32,837 nucleotides of DNA from an uncultured Chthoniobacterales bacterium (GTDB lineage Bacteria > Verrucomicrobiota > Verrucomicrobiia > Chthoniobacterales > CALDSX01): positions 1 to 32,837 of the forward strand of contig CALDSX010000024.1 of assembly GCA_937924445.1 (NCBI GenBank), in the 5' to 3' direction. Shown here piece after piece: positions 1 through 8,007 of the stretch. The notes beneath the pieces are model-generated. The model ran no database searches. It saw only the letters and a list, made by a program, of their open reading frames with translations, and was not told the origin of the DNA. The translations under genes and the position numbers were made by a program. The first letter of the stretch is position 1. Each line of letters begins with the position of its first letter.

Positions 1-1
1 C

Positions 2-361
2 GCCGCGGGTGATCTCTTTGAGGTCTTTAGTGCCGGCTCCAAGCCTACGGGCTATGTGCATCCGCTGGCCATCGAAGCCCTGCGCGAGATCGGCATTGAT
101 ATTTCCGGTCACCACTCCAAACACCTGGATCAGTTTCTCGACGCAGGGATCAACATCGTAATCACGGTTTGCGACCACGCGAATGATGTGTGTCCGATTT
201 TCCCCGGGCAAGTGCGGCGGCACCATTGGGGCTTCGAGGACCCGCCCAAAGCCGGCCGCCCCGGCGAATCCGAAATGGATGCCTTTCGCCGCATCCGCGA
301 CCAAATCCGCTCTGTTTTTGAGGCCTACGTGGAGGGTTATCGCGACGCGCTCGCCGACTAA
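2..361 (+). CDS. arsC: arsenate reductase, LMW-phosphatase (ArsC) family, 5' partial
   Basis: Reduces arsenate to arsenite in the cytoplasm, normally using thioredoxin as electron donor. The frame is open from base 2, and no start codon fits because the N-terminal part, with the P-loop nucleophile motif CX5R, lies before the window. What remains is about 119 residues with hallmarks of thioredoxin-coupled ArsC: 'FSAGSKP', '[21 protein letters not shown]', a later cysteine in '[10 protein letters not shown]' and another in 'VCPIFPG', and 'HWGFEDPP' near the end. The two later cysteines fit the intramolecular disulfide cascade of this family. It is the first visible gene of a same-strand run with an AhpD-like protein and Acr3, which agrees with arsenic detoxification. 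A GTG at 56 could be mistaken for a start but lies inside the conserved fold. Confidence 0.93.
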   Translation, partial: AAGDLFEVFSAGSKPTGYVHPLAIEALREIGIDISGHHSKHLDQFLDAGINIVITVCDHANDVCPIFPGQVRRHHWGFEDPPKAGRPGESEMDAFRRIRDQIRSVFEAYVEGYRDALAD

Positions 362-409
362 CGCGGATATTTTTCAGAAAGCCAACCAATTAAAAAACTA
401 ACTGATAAA

Positions 410-718
410 ATGAACGAACAAACCAAAGAACTCATCGCTCTCGGTGCTTCTGTCGCGGCTCACTGCCAACCGTGCCTGAAGTATCACTATGCCAAAGCAC
501 GAGAACTAGGGATTACCCCCGAGGAAATTCAGGCTGCGATGGAAGTTGGTCATCAGGTTTCCCAGGGTGCAACCAAGGCCATCCAGGATTTGCAAAATTC
601 TCTCTTGGTTTCGGCGCAGAAAGCCGATGACGAGCCCTGCTGCGGGGGGAGCGAAGCCAAGACCACTGACGAGCCCTGCTGCGGGGGCGGCGAAGACAGT
701 GGTGGGAAGTGCTGCTGA
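410..718 (+). CDS. AhpD-like carboxymuconolactone decarboxylase family protein with Cys-pair tail
   Basis: A 102-residue protein. Residues 1-66 match the AhpD/CMD core: C19-x2-C22-x3-H26 in 'HCQPCLKYH', followed by helices including 'ELGITPEEIQAAMEVG'. In this family the CxxC and His form a redox centre that reduces peroxides or disulfides. Residues 74-102 form a low-complexity acidic, glycine-rich tail with three adjacent cysteine pairs (77-78, 90-91, 101-102), two of them in the repeated unit 'DEPCCGG'. The gene sits between arsC and acr3, 48 bp after arsC. CMD proteins are commonly found near arsenic genes, and vicinal thiols bind As(III) well, so a redox or arsenite-chaperone role is a reasonable inference; no activity can be read directly. 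The ATG at 410 gives the expected family N-terminus. Confidence 0.85.
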   Translation: MNEQTKELIALGASVAAHCQPCLKYHYAKARELGITPEEIQAAMEVGHQVSQGATKAIQDLQNSLLVSAQKADDEPCCGGSEAKTTDEPCCGGGEDSGGKCC

Positions 719-782
719 GGCCGGTCTTCCATCGAAGTCGCCAACCTCCCGCCTGAAAAGTCTTCACCATCCTGCCTGAATT

Positions 783-1967
783 ATGAGCGAGTCTATTGCC
801 AAAAAAATGTCATTTCTCGACCGCTACCTCACCCTGTGGATTTTCCTAGCCATGGGGCTTGGGGTGGCGATTGGAAATTTTCTCATCGCTAACCCGGAGG
901 CTTTCTTTGCCCCGGTCACAATTGGGACCACCAATCTTCTCATCGCCGTCGGGCTGATCCTGATGATGTATCCGCCGCTGGCGAAGGTGCGCTACGAGGA
1001 GATGCCAAGGGTATTTTCCAATCTGAAAATCCTGGCCGTTTCGCTGCTGCAGAATTGGATTATCGGCCCGCTGCTGATGTTCACTCTGGCGGTGCTCTTC
1101 CTGCATGATCGTCCGGAATTCATGGTCGGGCTTATCCTGGTGGGCATTGCCCGCTGCATCGCGATGGTCCTCGTTTGGAATCAACTGGCCAAAGGCAACA
1201 GCGAATACTGCGCAGGCTTAGTGGCCTTTAATAGCGTCTTTCAGATCCTTTTCTTCGGCGTTTATGCCTGGATTTTTATCACCTGGCTGCCTGGGTTGCT
1301 GGGGATTGATTTGTCCGGAGTGCAGGGCGTGGGCGGGCGAACGATCACCGATGTGACGATCGGCGAGATTTTCACCAGCGTCGCGATTTACCTCGGCATT
1401 CCGTTTGCTGGCGGGATCCTCAGCCGCGTCGTCCTCATTCCGCTCAAAGGGAGGGAGTGGTATGAGAAAAAATTCATTCCGCATATCTCCCCCATCACTC
1501 TCATCGCGTTGCTCTTCACGATCGTGGTGATGTTTATGTTCAAGGGCAAAACGATCGTGACGTTGCCGATGGATGTGGTGTGGGTGGCCTTGCCGCTGGG
1601 CTGTTATTTTGTGCTGATGTTTTTGGTCAGCTTTTTCATCGGCAAATTTGTCGGCGCCGATTACAGCCGCAGCGCGACGCTGGCTTTCACCGCCTCGGGC
1701 AACAACTTTGAATTGGCCATCGCGGTGGCGATCGCCGTTTTTGGCGTGGCCTCGAAGGTCGCTTTCACAACCGTGATTGGGCCACTCGTGGAAGTGCCCT
1801 TCCTGATCGGCCTCGTCCACGTCGCTCTCTGGCTGAGGCGAAAGTATTTCCCGGAGGCTGTGATTCAGGAAGCCGACGCTTCCGGCATCGAGAGCCTGAG
1901 CGACAAAGACCGCGCCTTTCTCGAATCCGATGGCTGCAAGGCCGTGCGCCGGGCTATGGCAAAATGA
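783..1967 (+). CDS. acr3: arsenite efflux permease Acr3
   Basis: An inner-membrane carrier that exports arsenite using the proton-motive force. The 394 residues form about ten hydrophobic segments, and the length is normal for Acr3. Two signature positions are visible: Cys125 in '[15 protein letters not shown]' and Glu310 in '[19 protein letters not shown]', both conserved in the family and linked to transport. The product of ArsC upstream is its substrate. The stop codon overlaps the next start (ATGA at 1964-1967), which points to translational coupling with the DUF4405 gene. The C-terminus is a short soluble tail after '[10 protein letters not shown]'. This is a confident call. The pump belongs to the BASS/Acr3 type, not the ArsB antiporter type. 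Confidence 0.96.
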   Translation: MSESIAKKMSFLDRYLTLWIFLAMGLGVAIGNFLIANPEAFFAPVTIGTTNLLIAVGLILMMYPPLAKVRYEEMPRVFSNLKILAVSLLQNWIIGPLLMFTLAVLFLHDRPEFMVGLILVGIARCIAMVLVWNQLAKGNSEYCAGLVAFNSVFQILFFGVYAWIFITWLPGLLGIDLSGVQGVGGRTITDVTIGEIFTSVAIYLGIPFAGGILSRVVLIPLKGREWYEKKFIPHISPITLIALLFTIVVMFMFKGKTIVTLPMDVVWVALPLGCYFVLMFLVSFFIGKFVGADYSRSATLAFTASGNNFELAIAVAIAVFGVASKVAFTTVIGPLVEVPFLIGLVHVALWLRRKYFPEAVIQEADASGIESLSDKDRAFLESDGCKAVRRAMAK

Positions 1968-2422
1968 ACGCCCCAATTCCATCCCGGCACCTTTCTCGCA
2001 GAACCATCCTTCCCCGCGCCTTAAATCTCCTCCTCTGGCTGAGCTTTTGCGCGATGGCAGGCACTGGGCTGCTTTTAGCCTTCCGCCTGCCGCCGGGCTC
2101 CCGTGGCGGGCGCGGGCTGGAAGCTCTGGGGCTGGGACGTCACGAATGGGGCGATGTGCATACCTGGGTGAGCTATATCTTCATGGCCACGATCGTTGTG
2201 CACCTTGCCTTGCACTGGCGCTGGCTCTGGCAGATCGCCGCCCGCAAGCGCGCGTGGCCCATGCTCGCCGGGTTCGGTCTCGGCATTGCCCAGCTTCTCT
2301 TCCTTGCGCTTCAACCGGTTCATAACCTAAATCGCAGTCGCTCCGAAACGGAAGCCAGATCGCTTGATCTTCAAAATGTGACGCAAAGGAAAGTTCACCC
2401 CGCACCGACATCGCCGAATTGA
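1964..2422 (+). CDS. DUF4405 / cytochrome b561-like small membrane protein
   Basis: A 152-residue membrane protein with three hydrophobic segments: '[20 protein letters not shown]', a middle helix around '[17 protein letters not shown]', and '[18 protein letters not shown]'. Several histidines ('[10 protein letters not shown]' and 'VHLALHWRW') sit where DUF4405 and b561-type proteins place haem ligands, so electron transfer across the membrane is possible. The start overlaps the acr3 stop by 4 bp, and the adaptor gene begins 4 bp after its own stop, so it is embedded in the operon. The last 35 residues or so are polar and do not look conserved. Function in arsenic handling is unknown. It might supply or remove electrons for a redox partner in the operon, but that is a guess. 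Confidence 0.72.
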   Translation: MNAPIPSRHLSRRTILPRALNLLLWLSFCAMAGTGLLLAFRLPPGSRGGRGLEALGLGRHEWGDVHTWVSYIFMATIVVHLALHWRWLWQIAARKRAWPMLAGFGLGIAQLLFLALQPVHNLNRSRSETEARSLDLQNVTQRKVHPAPTSPN

Positions 2423-2426
2423 TCTC

Positions 2427-3479
2427 ATGAAAAGCCCGCTGCTCGCTGCGACCTTGTTCGCTGGGATTCTCCTGCTTTCCGGCTGCGGGAAGCCCGCCGG
2501 TGATGAAAAAAAGGCGCCCTTGCCGGTGGTCGGTGTGGAGGAGATCCGTCCGGTGCCTTTTGCCCGCGAATTAGCACTGACGGGCGAAGTGGTCCCGGTG
2601 CGGGTTGCGAAGCTGTCCTCGTTTGCCGAGGGTCCTGTAACGTTTGCGGGGGTGCGTGAAGGCGACCGGGTCGAGGCCGGGACAAAACTCTTTGTGATTG
2701 GACGCAGTGCTTCCGCGGAAGCCGCCCTGGTCTCCTCGCTCGAAGAACTCCGCAAGCGCGAGGCGGAATTTCAACGGGCCAGCGCACTCCGAAATACTGG
2801 CGCGATCTCCGTCGAGCAACTCGATGTGGCTCGCTCGGAACTCGAACGTGCACGGGCGGCGGCCGCAGCGGCCCACCAGCAATCCGAAGACTACACCATC
2901 CATGCGCCCTGGAGCGGGGTGGTCGGTGCGATCTTGGCGCGGGAAGGGAACTATGTGCCGCCGAGGACGACCCTCGCAGAACTGTATGATCCGGCCTCGC
3001 TCGTGTTGCGGTTTGCGGTTCCCGAGGAAGAAGCCCTGCGCGTCGCGCCAGGGATGCGCCTCAAAGTTACCTTCGATGCGTATCCCGGCGAGACCTTCGA
3101 TCTCGAAGTCAGCCGGGCTTATGGGGAAATTGACCGCGCCCTGCGCCTGCGCACGTTTGAGGCCGGGCTGACCCCCGATCGCACTTTTCTACTTGGGATG
3201 TTCGCCCGGCTGCGGCTGGCTGTCGAGAGCCTGCCGGAAGCCATCACGGTGCCCGAAACCGCGTTGCTCAAGGATGACGCTGGCAGATTTGTCTTTGTCG
3301 TATGCGACAGCAAGGCGGCCCGTCGCGGGGTGGAAGTGGCCTTTGTGCAGGACGGGCGTGCGGTTATTTCGAGTGGTCTTGCGGCGGGGGAGGTCGTGGT
3401 GGTCGCTGGGAAGGAAACCATCCGGGCAGGCGCTGCTGTCCGCGTGCAAAAAGCTGACAAACCCTCCGCGTCGCAATGA
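2427..3479 (+). CDS. RND efflux periplasmic adaptor (MFP/HlyD family), lipoprotein
   Basis: The 350-residue adaptor links an inner-membrane RND pump to an outer-membrane channel. The N-terminus is a lipoprotein signal with lipobox L17-S18-G19-C20, so Cys20 should be lipidated. It is followed by a lipoyl-like half-motif ('KLSSFAEGPVTFAGVREGDRV'), a short Ala/Glu-rich coiled-coil hairpin at about residues 95-150, the second lipoyl half ('IHAPWSGVVGAILAREGNYV'), a beta-barrel region and a membrane-proximal domain with 'VPETALLKDDAG'. The hairpin is short compared with AcrA, as is common for CusB- and MexA-like adaptors in diverse phyla. Its stop overlaps the pump start (ATGA at 3476-3479), so the two are made together. 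No outer-membrane TolC-like gene is in the window. Confidence 0.9.
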   Translation: MKSPLLAATLFAGILLLSGCGKPAGDEKKAPLPVVGVEEIRPVPFARELALTGEVVPVRVAKLSSFAEGPVTFAGVREGDRVEAGTKLFVIGRSASAEAALVSSLEELRKREAEFQRASALRNTGAISVEQLDVARSELERARAAAAAAHQQSEDYTIHAPWSGVVGAILAREGNYVPPRTTLAELYDPASLVLRFAVPEEEALRVAPGMRLKVTFDAYPGETFDLEVSRAYGEIDRALRLRTFEAGLTPDRTFLLGMFARLRLAVESLPEAITVPETALLKDDAGRFVFVVCDSKAARRGVEVAFVQDGRAVISSGLAAGEVVVVAGKETIRAGAAVRVQKADKPSASQ

Positions 3480-6400
3480 TTCAGGCTGCTGTCCGGAATC
3501 GCATCTCGACCCTGGTGCTGGCGCTGGGGCTTGCGCTCTTTGGCGCGTTCAATCTGCCTCGCATCCCGGTGGATTTCCTGCCCGACATCACTTACCCGCT
3601 CGTCAAGCTCTCGATCGAATGGAAAGGTGCGACGCCGGAAGATATTGACCGCAACCTCGCCGACCCGATTGAGCGCGAGATGGCCTCCGTTGAGGGCCTC
3701 GACTTTCTCTCCTCGAGTTCGCTCGAAGGGCTCTACCAACTGGATGTGAATTTTCGCTACGGGGTGAATCCCGACGTGGCCTACCAGGACGCGCTCGCGG
3801 CGTTTGCACGGGCTCAGAAAAATCTGCCTCCCGACATCGAACCGGCGGTCATTATTAAGGCCGATCCGTCCCAGTTGCCCGTTGTCGAGGTGGTCTTCGA
3901 GAGTGACCGGATGGACTTGCGCGACTTGCGCCTGTGGATTGACAACTGGCTGGTCGAGCGTCTGCTCGCCGCCCATGGCGTCGCGGCGGCGGATGTCGCC
4001 GGTGGGCTCGAACGCGAAATCCGCATCCTCATCCGCCCGGAATCCCTCGAAAAATACGGCCTCTCGCTCGATGCCATCGAGCGCCGTCTCCTCGAAGAAA
4101 ATGTGCAACGTCTCGGGGGACGCGTGACCGGCCCGCACCAGGAAACCATCGTGCGCACGCTCGGCGAGTATCGCCATCTCGACGAAATCCGGGGTATCAC
4201 CCTCCTGCGCAAAGGAGCTGACCGCATCCGGCTCGGCGACATCGCGCGGGTCGAGGACTCGCACGAGGAAGTCCGATTGCTCACGCGCTATCGAGGTCGC
4301 CCGGCGGTGAAGGTGAATATCATCAAACAGGCCGATGCCAACACGATCCTCACCGTGCGTTCGGTCGAAGAAACCCTGCGCTCGCTCCAGCCTTCGTTTC
4401 CCGCCGGCGTGGCCTTCCACCTCGTCCAAAATCAGGCCGACTACATCATCGGCGCGATCAAAGGGGTGCGCAGCACCGCAATCGAAGCCGCCCTCCTCGT
4501 CATTCTCGGATTTTTCCTTTTCCTCGGCAATCCGCGCATTGTCTTCATCATCGTCGTGGCGTTGCCAATTACCGTGCTGGCGAATTTCTTCGTCATGCGA
4601 ATGGCGGGGTTTTCGCTGAACATCCTCTCGCTCGGCGGGCTGATTGTGGCCATCAGCGTGCTGCTCGATCCCTCGACGATTGTGCTCGAAAATATTGCCC
4701 GCCGAATGCGCAAAGATCCGCACCTACCACCGGGGGATGTCGCTATTGAATTCACCCGCGAAGTCGCCCCGGCAGTGGTCGCAGCCGGGCTGGCCTTTGT
4801 GGCGCTCTTCGTTCCGTTTCTCCTGGTGCAGGGGATGGTGCCGCTGCTTTTCCGCGAGTTGGTTTTAGTGATCCTGAGTGTGGTGGTACTCAGCTCGCTC
4901 GGCGCGCTCACTCTCACCCCGACGCTGGCAGCGTGGCTCCTTCGCCCCGGCGCGAATCAAAAATCCGCCACCCGCGAGCCTTTCGACCAACGGCTCAACC
5001 GGGCTATGCAAGCCCTCTACCGTCCGGCGGTTGGGTTTTGCCTGCGGCACCGGCTGCTTGTGATTTTCTTTTTTGCGGTAATCCTGGCCAGTGGCGTGCT
5101 GGCCTTTGTGCGCTCGGGCGCGGAATTTTTTCCTGCGGTGGATGATGGGCGCATCATCGTAAAAGTGCGCATGCCCGCCGGCGTGCCCTTGGCCGAAATG
5201 GATGAGGTCATTCGCCGCATCGAGGCACTGGTGCAGGACGACCCGCGCGTGCGCAACGTCTTTGCCCTCACGGGCGGCGCGGTGCGTGGACTTTACACCA
5301 ACAAAATCGGCAACGAGGCTCAGGTGGACATCGAATTGGTTCCGCGTTCGCAGCGCAAGCTCACCACTTCGCAATTCCTTGCTGAGCTGCGCCCGAAGGT
5401 GACACAGATCAGCGCCCCCGGCGCGCGCATCATGCCCGCACTGGCGAAAATGCGCGGCATCCGCACACTCGGCCAATCGGATATCGAAGTGGAAATCAAG
5501 GGCCCCGACCTCGCCACGCTCTTCGACCAGGCCCGCTCGGTGGCGGCCGCGCTTGAGAAACGTCCGGGACTGACCAACGTGTATGTCTCCTTGGATTTCA
5601 CCAAGCCCGAGTTTCAGGTAACCGTGGACCGCGAGCGCGCGGCGGATGCCGGGCTGTCGGTCAGCGCGGTGGCGGCGGCGCTGCGCGGCTACATCGGCGG
5701 CGATGTGCCGACGCGCTATCGCGAGGGCAACGAACTCTACGACGTCCGCGTGTTGGTGCCCGAACGCGACATTCGCTCGCGTAGCGATGTCGAGAATTTT
5801 TCACTGGCCCTGCCAGGTGGAGGATTCGCCCGCCTCGGCACGCTAGCCAAGGTCGAACCCTCGACCGGCCCCGTCGAAATCCTGCGACAGAACCAGGTCA
5901 AGCAGGTCATCGTGCGGGTGGACGCCCAGAAAATTTCGCTCGGCAATGCCAACCGCGAAGTCGCGGACGTGCTTGCCGGGCTCGACTGGCCGGCCGGGTA
6001 TTCCTACACCATCGGCGGCAAAGCCAAGCAAATGGGGGAAATGCAGGGCACCGTGCGTGAGATTCTGGCACTGGCCCTGTTTTTCTCCTTCATCATTCTC
6101 GCCGTGCAATTCAACAGCCTGCGGCTTCCGTTTGTCGTCCTTGTGGCCGCGCCCTTCTGCTTGGCCGGTGTCGGCTACGGGCTTTATCTCACCGGCCAGC
6201 CCTTCGGGGTGACGGTGATCGTGGGGGTGCTGGTCGTTTTGGCGGCCAATGCCAACGACGCCGTCCTGCTCGTCGAGACCGCGGAGCGGCTGCGCGCCGA
6301 GGGCATGGAAAAAATCTCCGCCACTCTTGAGGCCGCTGTCGTGCGCCTCCGCCCGCGCCTCATGACCACCCTGCCTGTCGTGCTCGGGTTTATGCCCCTG

Positions 6401-6589
6401 GCTTTCGCGTGGGAAGAAGGCGGCGAACTCATGCGCCCGATGGCCTGCGCCGCCATTGGCGGCCTGCTTGCCGAAGTGGCCGTCGCCATTTTCCTTGTCC
6501 CTGTCTTTTATTCCCTTTTCTCCGGGCAGCGGTTGCGGGAACCTGCCCACGAGACAACTCACCTCCCGCTTCCAAAAACAACAAACTGA
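3476..6589 (+). CDS. RND family efflux pump permease (AcrB/CusA-like)
   Basis: A 1,037-residue inner-membrane pump with the standard RND plan: TM1 at the N-terminus ('RNRISTLVLALGLALFGAF'), a large periplasmic porter domain, TM2-6 from about residue 330, TM7 near 515-535, a second porter domain, and TM8-12 near the C-terminus. Proton-relay positions depart from AcrB. Where TM4 of AcrB has two Asp in a row, this protein has D398-P399 ('VLLDPSTIVLEN'), resembling the single-Asp arrangement of CusA. In TM10 the usual lysine position reads N927-D928 ('AANANDAVLLVE'). The substrate is unknown. The location beside arsC/acr3 and a mini-thioredoxin suggests metalloid or related stress, but a drug or solvent pump cannot be excluded. 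It starts inside the adaptor's stop codon. Confidence 0.92.
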   Translation: MIQAAVRNRISTLVLALGLALFGAFNLPRIPVDFLPDITYPLVKLSIEWKGATPEDIDRNLADPIEREMASVEGLDFLSSSSLEGLYQLDVNFRYGVNPDVAYQDALAAFARAQKNLPPDIEPAVIIKADPSQLPVVEVVFESDRMDLRDLRLWIDNWLVERLLAAHGVAAADVAGGLEREIRILIRPESLEKYGLSLDAIERRLLEENVQRLGGRVTGPHQETIVRTLGEYRHLDEIRGITLLRKGADRIRLGDIARVEDSHEEVRLLTRYRGRPAVKVNIIKQADANTILTVRSVEETLRSLQPSFPAGVAFHLVQNQADYIIGAIKGVRSTAIEAALLVILGFFLFLGNPRIVFIIVVALPITVLANFFVMRMAGFSLNILSLGGLIVAISVLLDPSTIVLENIARRMRKDPHLPPGDVAIEFTREVAPAVVAAGLAFVALFVPFLLVQGMVPLLFRELVLVILSVVVLSSLGALTLTPTLAAWLLRPGANQKSATREPFDQRLNRAMQALYRPAVGFCLRHRLLVIFFFAVILASGVLAFVRSGAEFFPAVDDGRIIVKVRMPAGVPLAEMDEVIRRIEALVQDDPRVRNVFALTGGAVRGLYTNKIGNEAQVDIELVPRSQRKLTTSQFLAELRPKVTQISAPGARIMPALAKMRGIRTLGQSDIEVEIKGPDLATLFDQARSVAAALEKRPGLTNVYVSLDFTKPEFQVTVDRERAADAGLSVSAVAAALRGYIGGDVPTRYREGNELYDVRVLVPERDIRSRSDVENFSLALPGGGFARLGTLAKVEPSTGPVEILRQNQVKQVIVRVDAQKISLGNANREVADVLAGLDWPAGYSYTIGGKAKQMGEMQGTVREILALALFFSFIILAVQFNSLRLPFVVLVAAPFCLAGVGYGLYLTGQPFGVTVIVGVLVVLAANANDAVLLVETAERLRAEGMEKISATLEAAVVRLRPRLMTTLPVVLGFMPLAFAWEEGGELMRPMACAAIGGLLAEVAVAIFLVPVFYSLFSGQRLREPAHETTHLPLPKTTN

Positions 6590-6595
6590 AAACCT

Positions 6596-6832
6596 ATGAC
6601 AAAACTGCAAATCCTTGGAACCGGCTGCGCCAAATGCAATGCCCTCACCGAAGTCGCTAAAAAAGCCGCCGACGAACTCGGCCTCACCTACGAAGTCGAG
6701 AAAGTCACCGACATGATGCGCTTCGCCGACTTCGGCGTCATGATCACGCCCGCGCTCGTCGTCAACGGCGTCGTCAAATCCTCCGGCAAAGTCCCCACGC
6801 TCGACGAGGCCAAAAAACTCATCGCAGGCTAG
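6596..6832 (+). CDS. thioredoxin-fold mini-protein with CAKC motif (redox-active disulfide protein type)
   Basis: A 78-residue protein with a minimal thioredoxin fold: strand 'KLQILGTG', the redox motif C11-A-K-C14 at the start of helix 1, a second strand ending in 'YEVEKV', the cis-proline segment 'VMITPALVVNG', and a final helix 'PTLDEAKKLIAG'. This family ('redox-active disulfide protein 2', thioredoxin_3) often accompanies permeases or ars genes. It begins 6 bp after the RND stop, so it is the last gene of the arsenic/efflux operon. It has no signal peptide, so it is probably cytoplasmic. It may act as a reductant for ArsC or handle thiol-bound metalloid; this is inferred from position only. 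No clear terminator follows it. Confidence 0.88.
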   Translation: MTKLQILGTGCAKCNALTEVAKKAADELGLTYEVEKVTDMMRFADFGVMITPALVVNGVVKSSGKVPTLDEAKKLIAG

Positions 6833-7767
6833 TCCAAATGCCATCCCTTGGGCTGGACGCTCAAAAGCATGCGCGGGAGTGATCTCGTCTTTGGCGAGGT
6901 TCACTTTTTGAGCTAAACCCACTTCGGTCGATTGCTGGAGTGCTCTGCACCATAACAACAATGCGCACCTCCGCAGGGGCGCAAGTTGAATGCTACGGGC
7001 GGCACCCCGAGATGCTGGCCGCGCACCTGACACGGGCCAAATGTTGCTGCCAAGCCCCCCCTGCCGCCCGCCTTTGGGCTTCTACCTGAGCAGTTTTGGA
7101 TGTGTCACGACTAGTTTTTGCTGGGCCATTGATAACAGACAGAGTGCGGCCGTCGGAAGCATTTTTCGCAGACAAAGTTTGGCTGCGGGCGATTTCGTGC
7201 TGGCATGAGTCAGGCGAAAAACCACAGCAAACTTCCCCAGCATAAAAGCCGCAGGCGCGATAGCACCTGCCGCGGTAACGCCTACTATGACGAAACTTTC
7301 CACAACCAAAAACTCGTAGGCTCACTGCATGTTCAAGTCGCGGGAAAGGCGTCGTAAGTCCAGATCGACGATTTTGCAGGCGACGTTTGGACATCCCCAC
7401 CTCGATTCTCTTAGAGCAAGCACGACCAAACGCGTCAAAGAGTGTCCTGCGAATTTTTCGTGCCACAGAATGGAGAAGTTTCTGGGGCAGGTTGCTAAAG
7501 TGAACATCTACGAGAGCTGCTCAATTGGCTTTTATCTTTTTGTGGGGATATACAGGAAGGAATTATGCTACTCATCAGTGTGTAACCAGAGAGGGCAACG
7601 GCCTCTGTCAAGACTGCCCTGCGAACGATTCGTGCAAATATTCCCAGCCCTTCACAAGAATACAACATGGGCAAATGGGAACTGCTGTGTTCTGTGCTCT
7701 GCCCCCACCCTGAAAGCGTCGGCATTTTTCCGTTGCACCGTGGTCGTTATCCTGAAAAAATTTATTT
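6833..7767. other. gene-poor junction, no supported gene
   Basis: This 0.9-kb stretch separates the arsenic operon from the glycan locus. Several short open frames exist on both strands, but none has a ribosome binding site or recognisable motif. The most protein-like are a - strand frame at 7082-7309 with one hydrophobic helix (TTG start only), a - strand frame at 7322-7507, and a + strand frame at 7525-7713 (TTG start) containing a cysteine cluster 'GLCQDCPANDSC'. I could not assign any of them. It may be a boundary filled with decayed sequence. Confidence 0.5.
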
Positions 7768-8007
7768 ATGGCTAGTCTCCGATGTGTCATTTTGCCCTGC
7801 TTAAGCATCCTCTCAAAACTTTGTTCTTTCGCGGAACCCAGCTTTCACAAGAGGTATACAGCCTTAAACAAAGTGATTGCGCAGGTTGCCTTCGGTAGGT
7901 TTTCTGAGGGGTTCACCGCCAACCAGCTTAACGGCATGCGTCTGTTCTACTGCGCGAGCGTGGGAGATGCGCAGAGGCTCGCAATAAGGCGTTGCGCTCT
8001 CTCATGA
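7768..8007 (+). CDS. possible small secreted-type protein, unrecognised
   Basis: A 79-codon ATG frame whose TGA stop overlaps the ATG of the following membrane glycosyltransferase (ATGA at 8004-8007), the arrangement seen for coupled genes elsewhere in this window. The first 22 residues or so ('MASLRCVILPCLSILSKLC' onward to 'SFA') have a basic residue followed by a hydrophobic core and could be a signal peptide. The rest shows no family I recognise, and no Shine-Dalgarno sequence precedes the ATG. The overlap could be chance. I treat it as a weak candidate. Confidence 0.22.
   Translation: MASLRCVILPCLSILSKLCSFAEPSFHKRYTALNKVIAQVAFGRFSEGFTANQLNGMRLFYCASVGDAQRLAIRRCALS

Noticed and set aside
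3119-4723. 534-codon - strand frame opposite the RND pump
   Set aside because: A shadow frame: His/Arg/Asp/Glu-rich, lies entirely opposite well-supported RND adaptor and pump sequence.
6993-7466. 157-codon - strand frame in the junction region
   Set aside because: Arg/Ser/Ala-rich composition typical of an antisense frame in G+C-rich DNA, no ribosome binding site and no recognisable motif.
7440-7640. Imperfect repeat CCTGCGAA...TTCGTGC at about 7447 and 7619
   Set aside because: Only about 16 of 19 positions agree and no third copy or spacing pattern is seen, so chance is sufficient.
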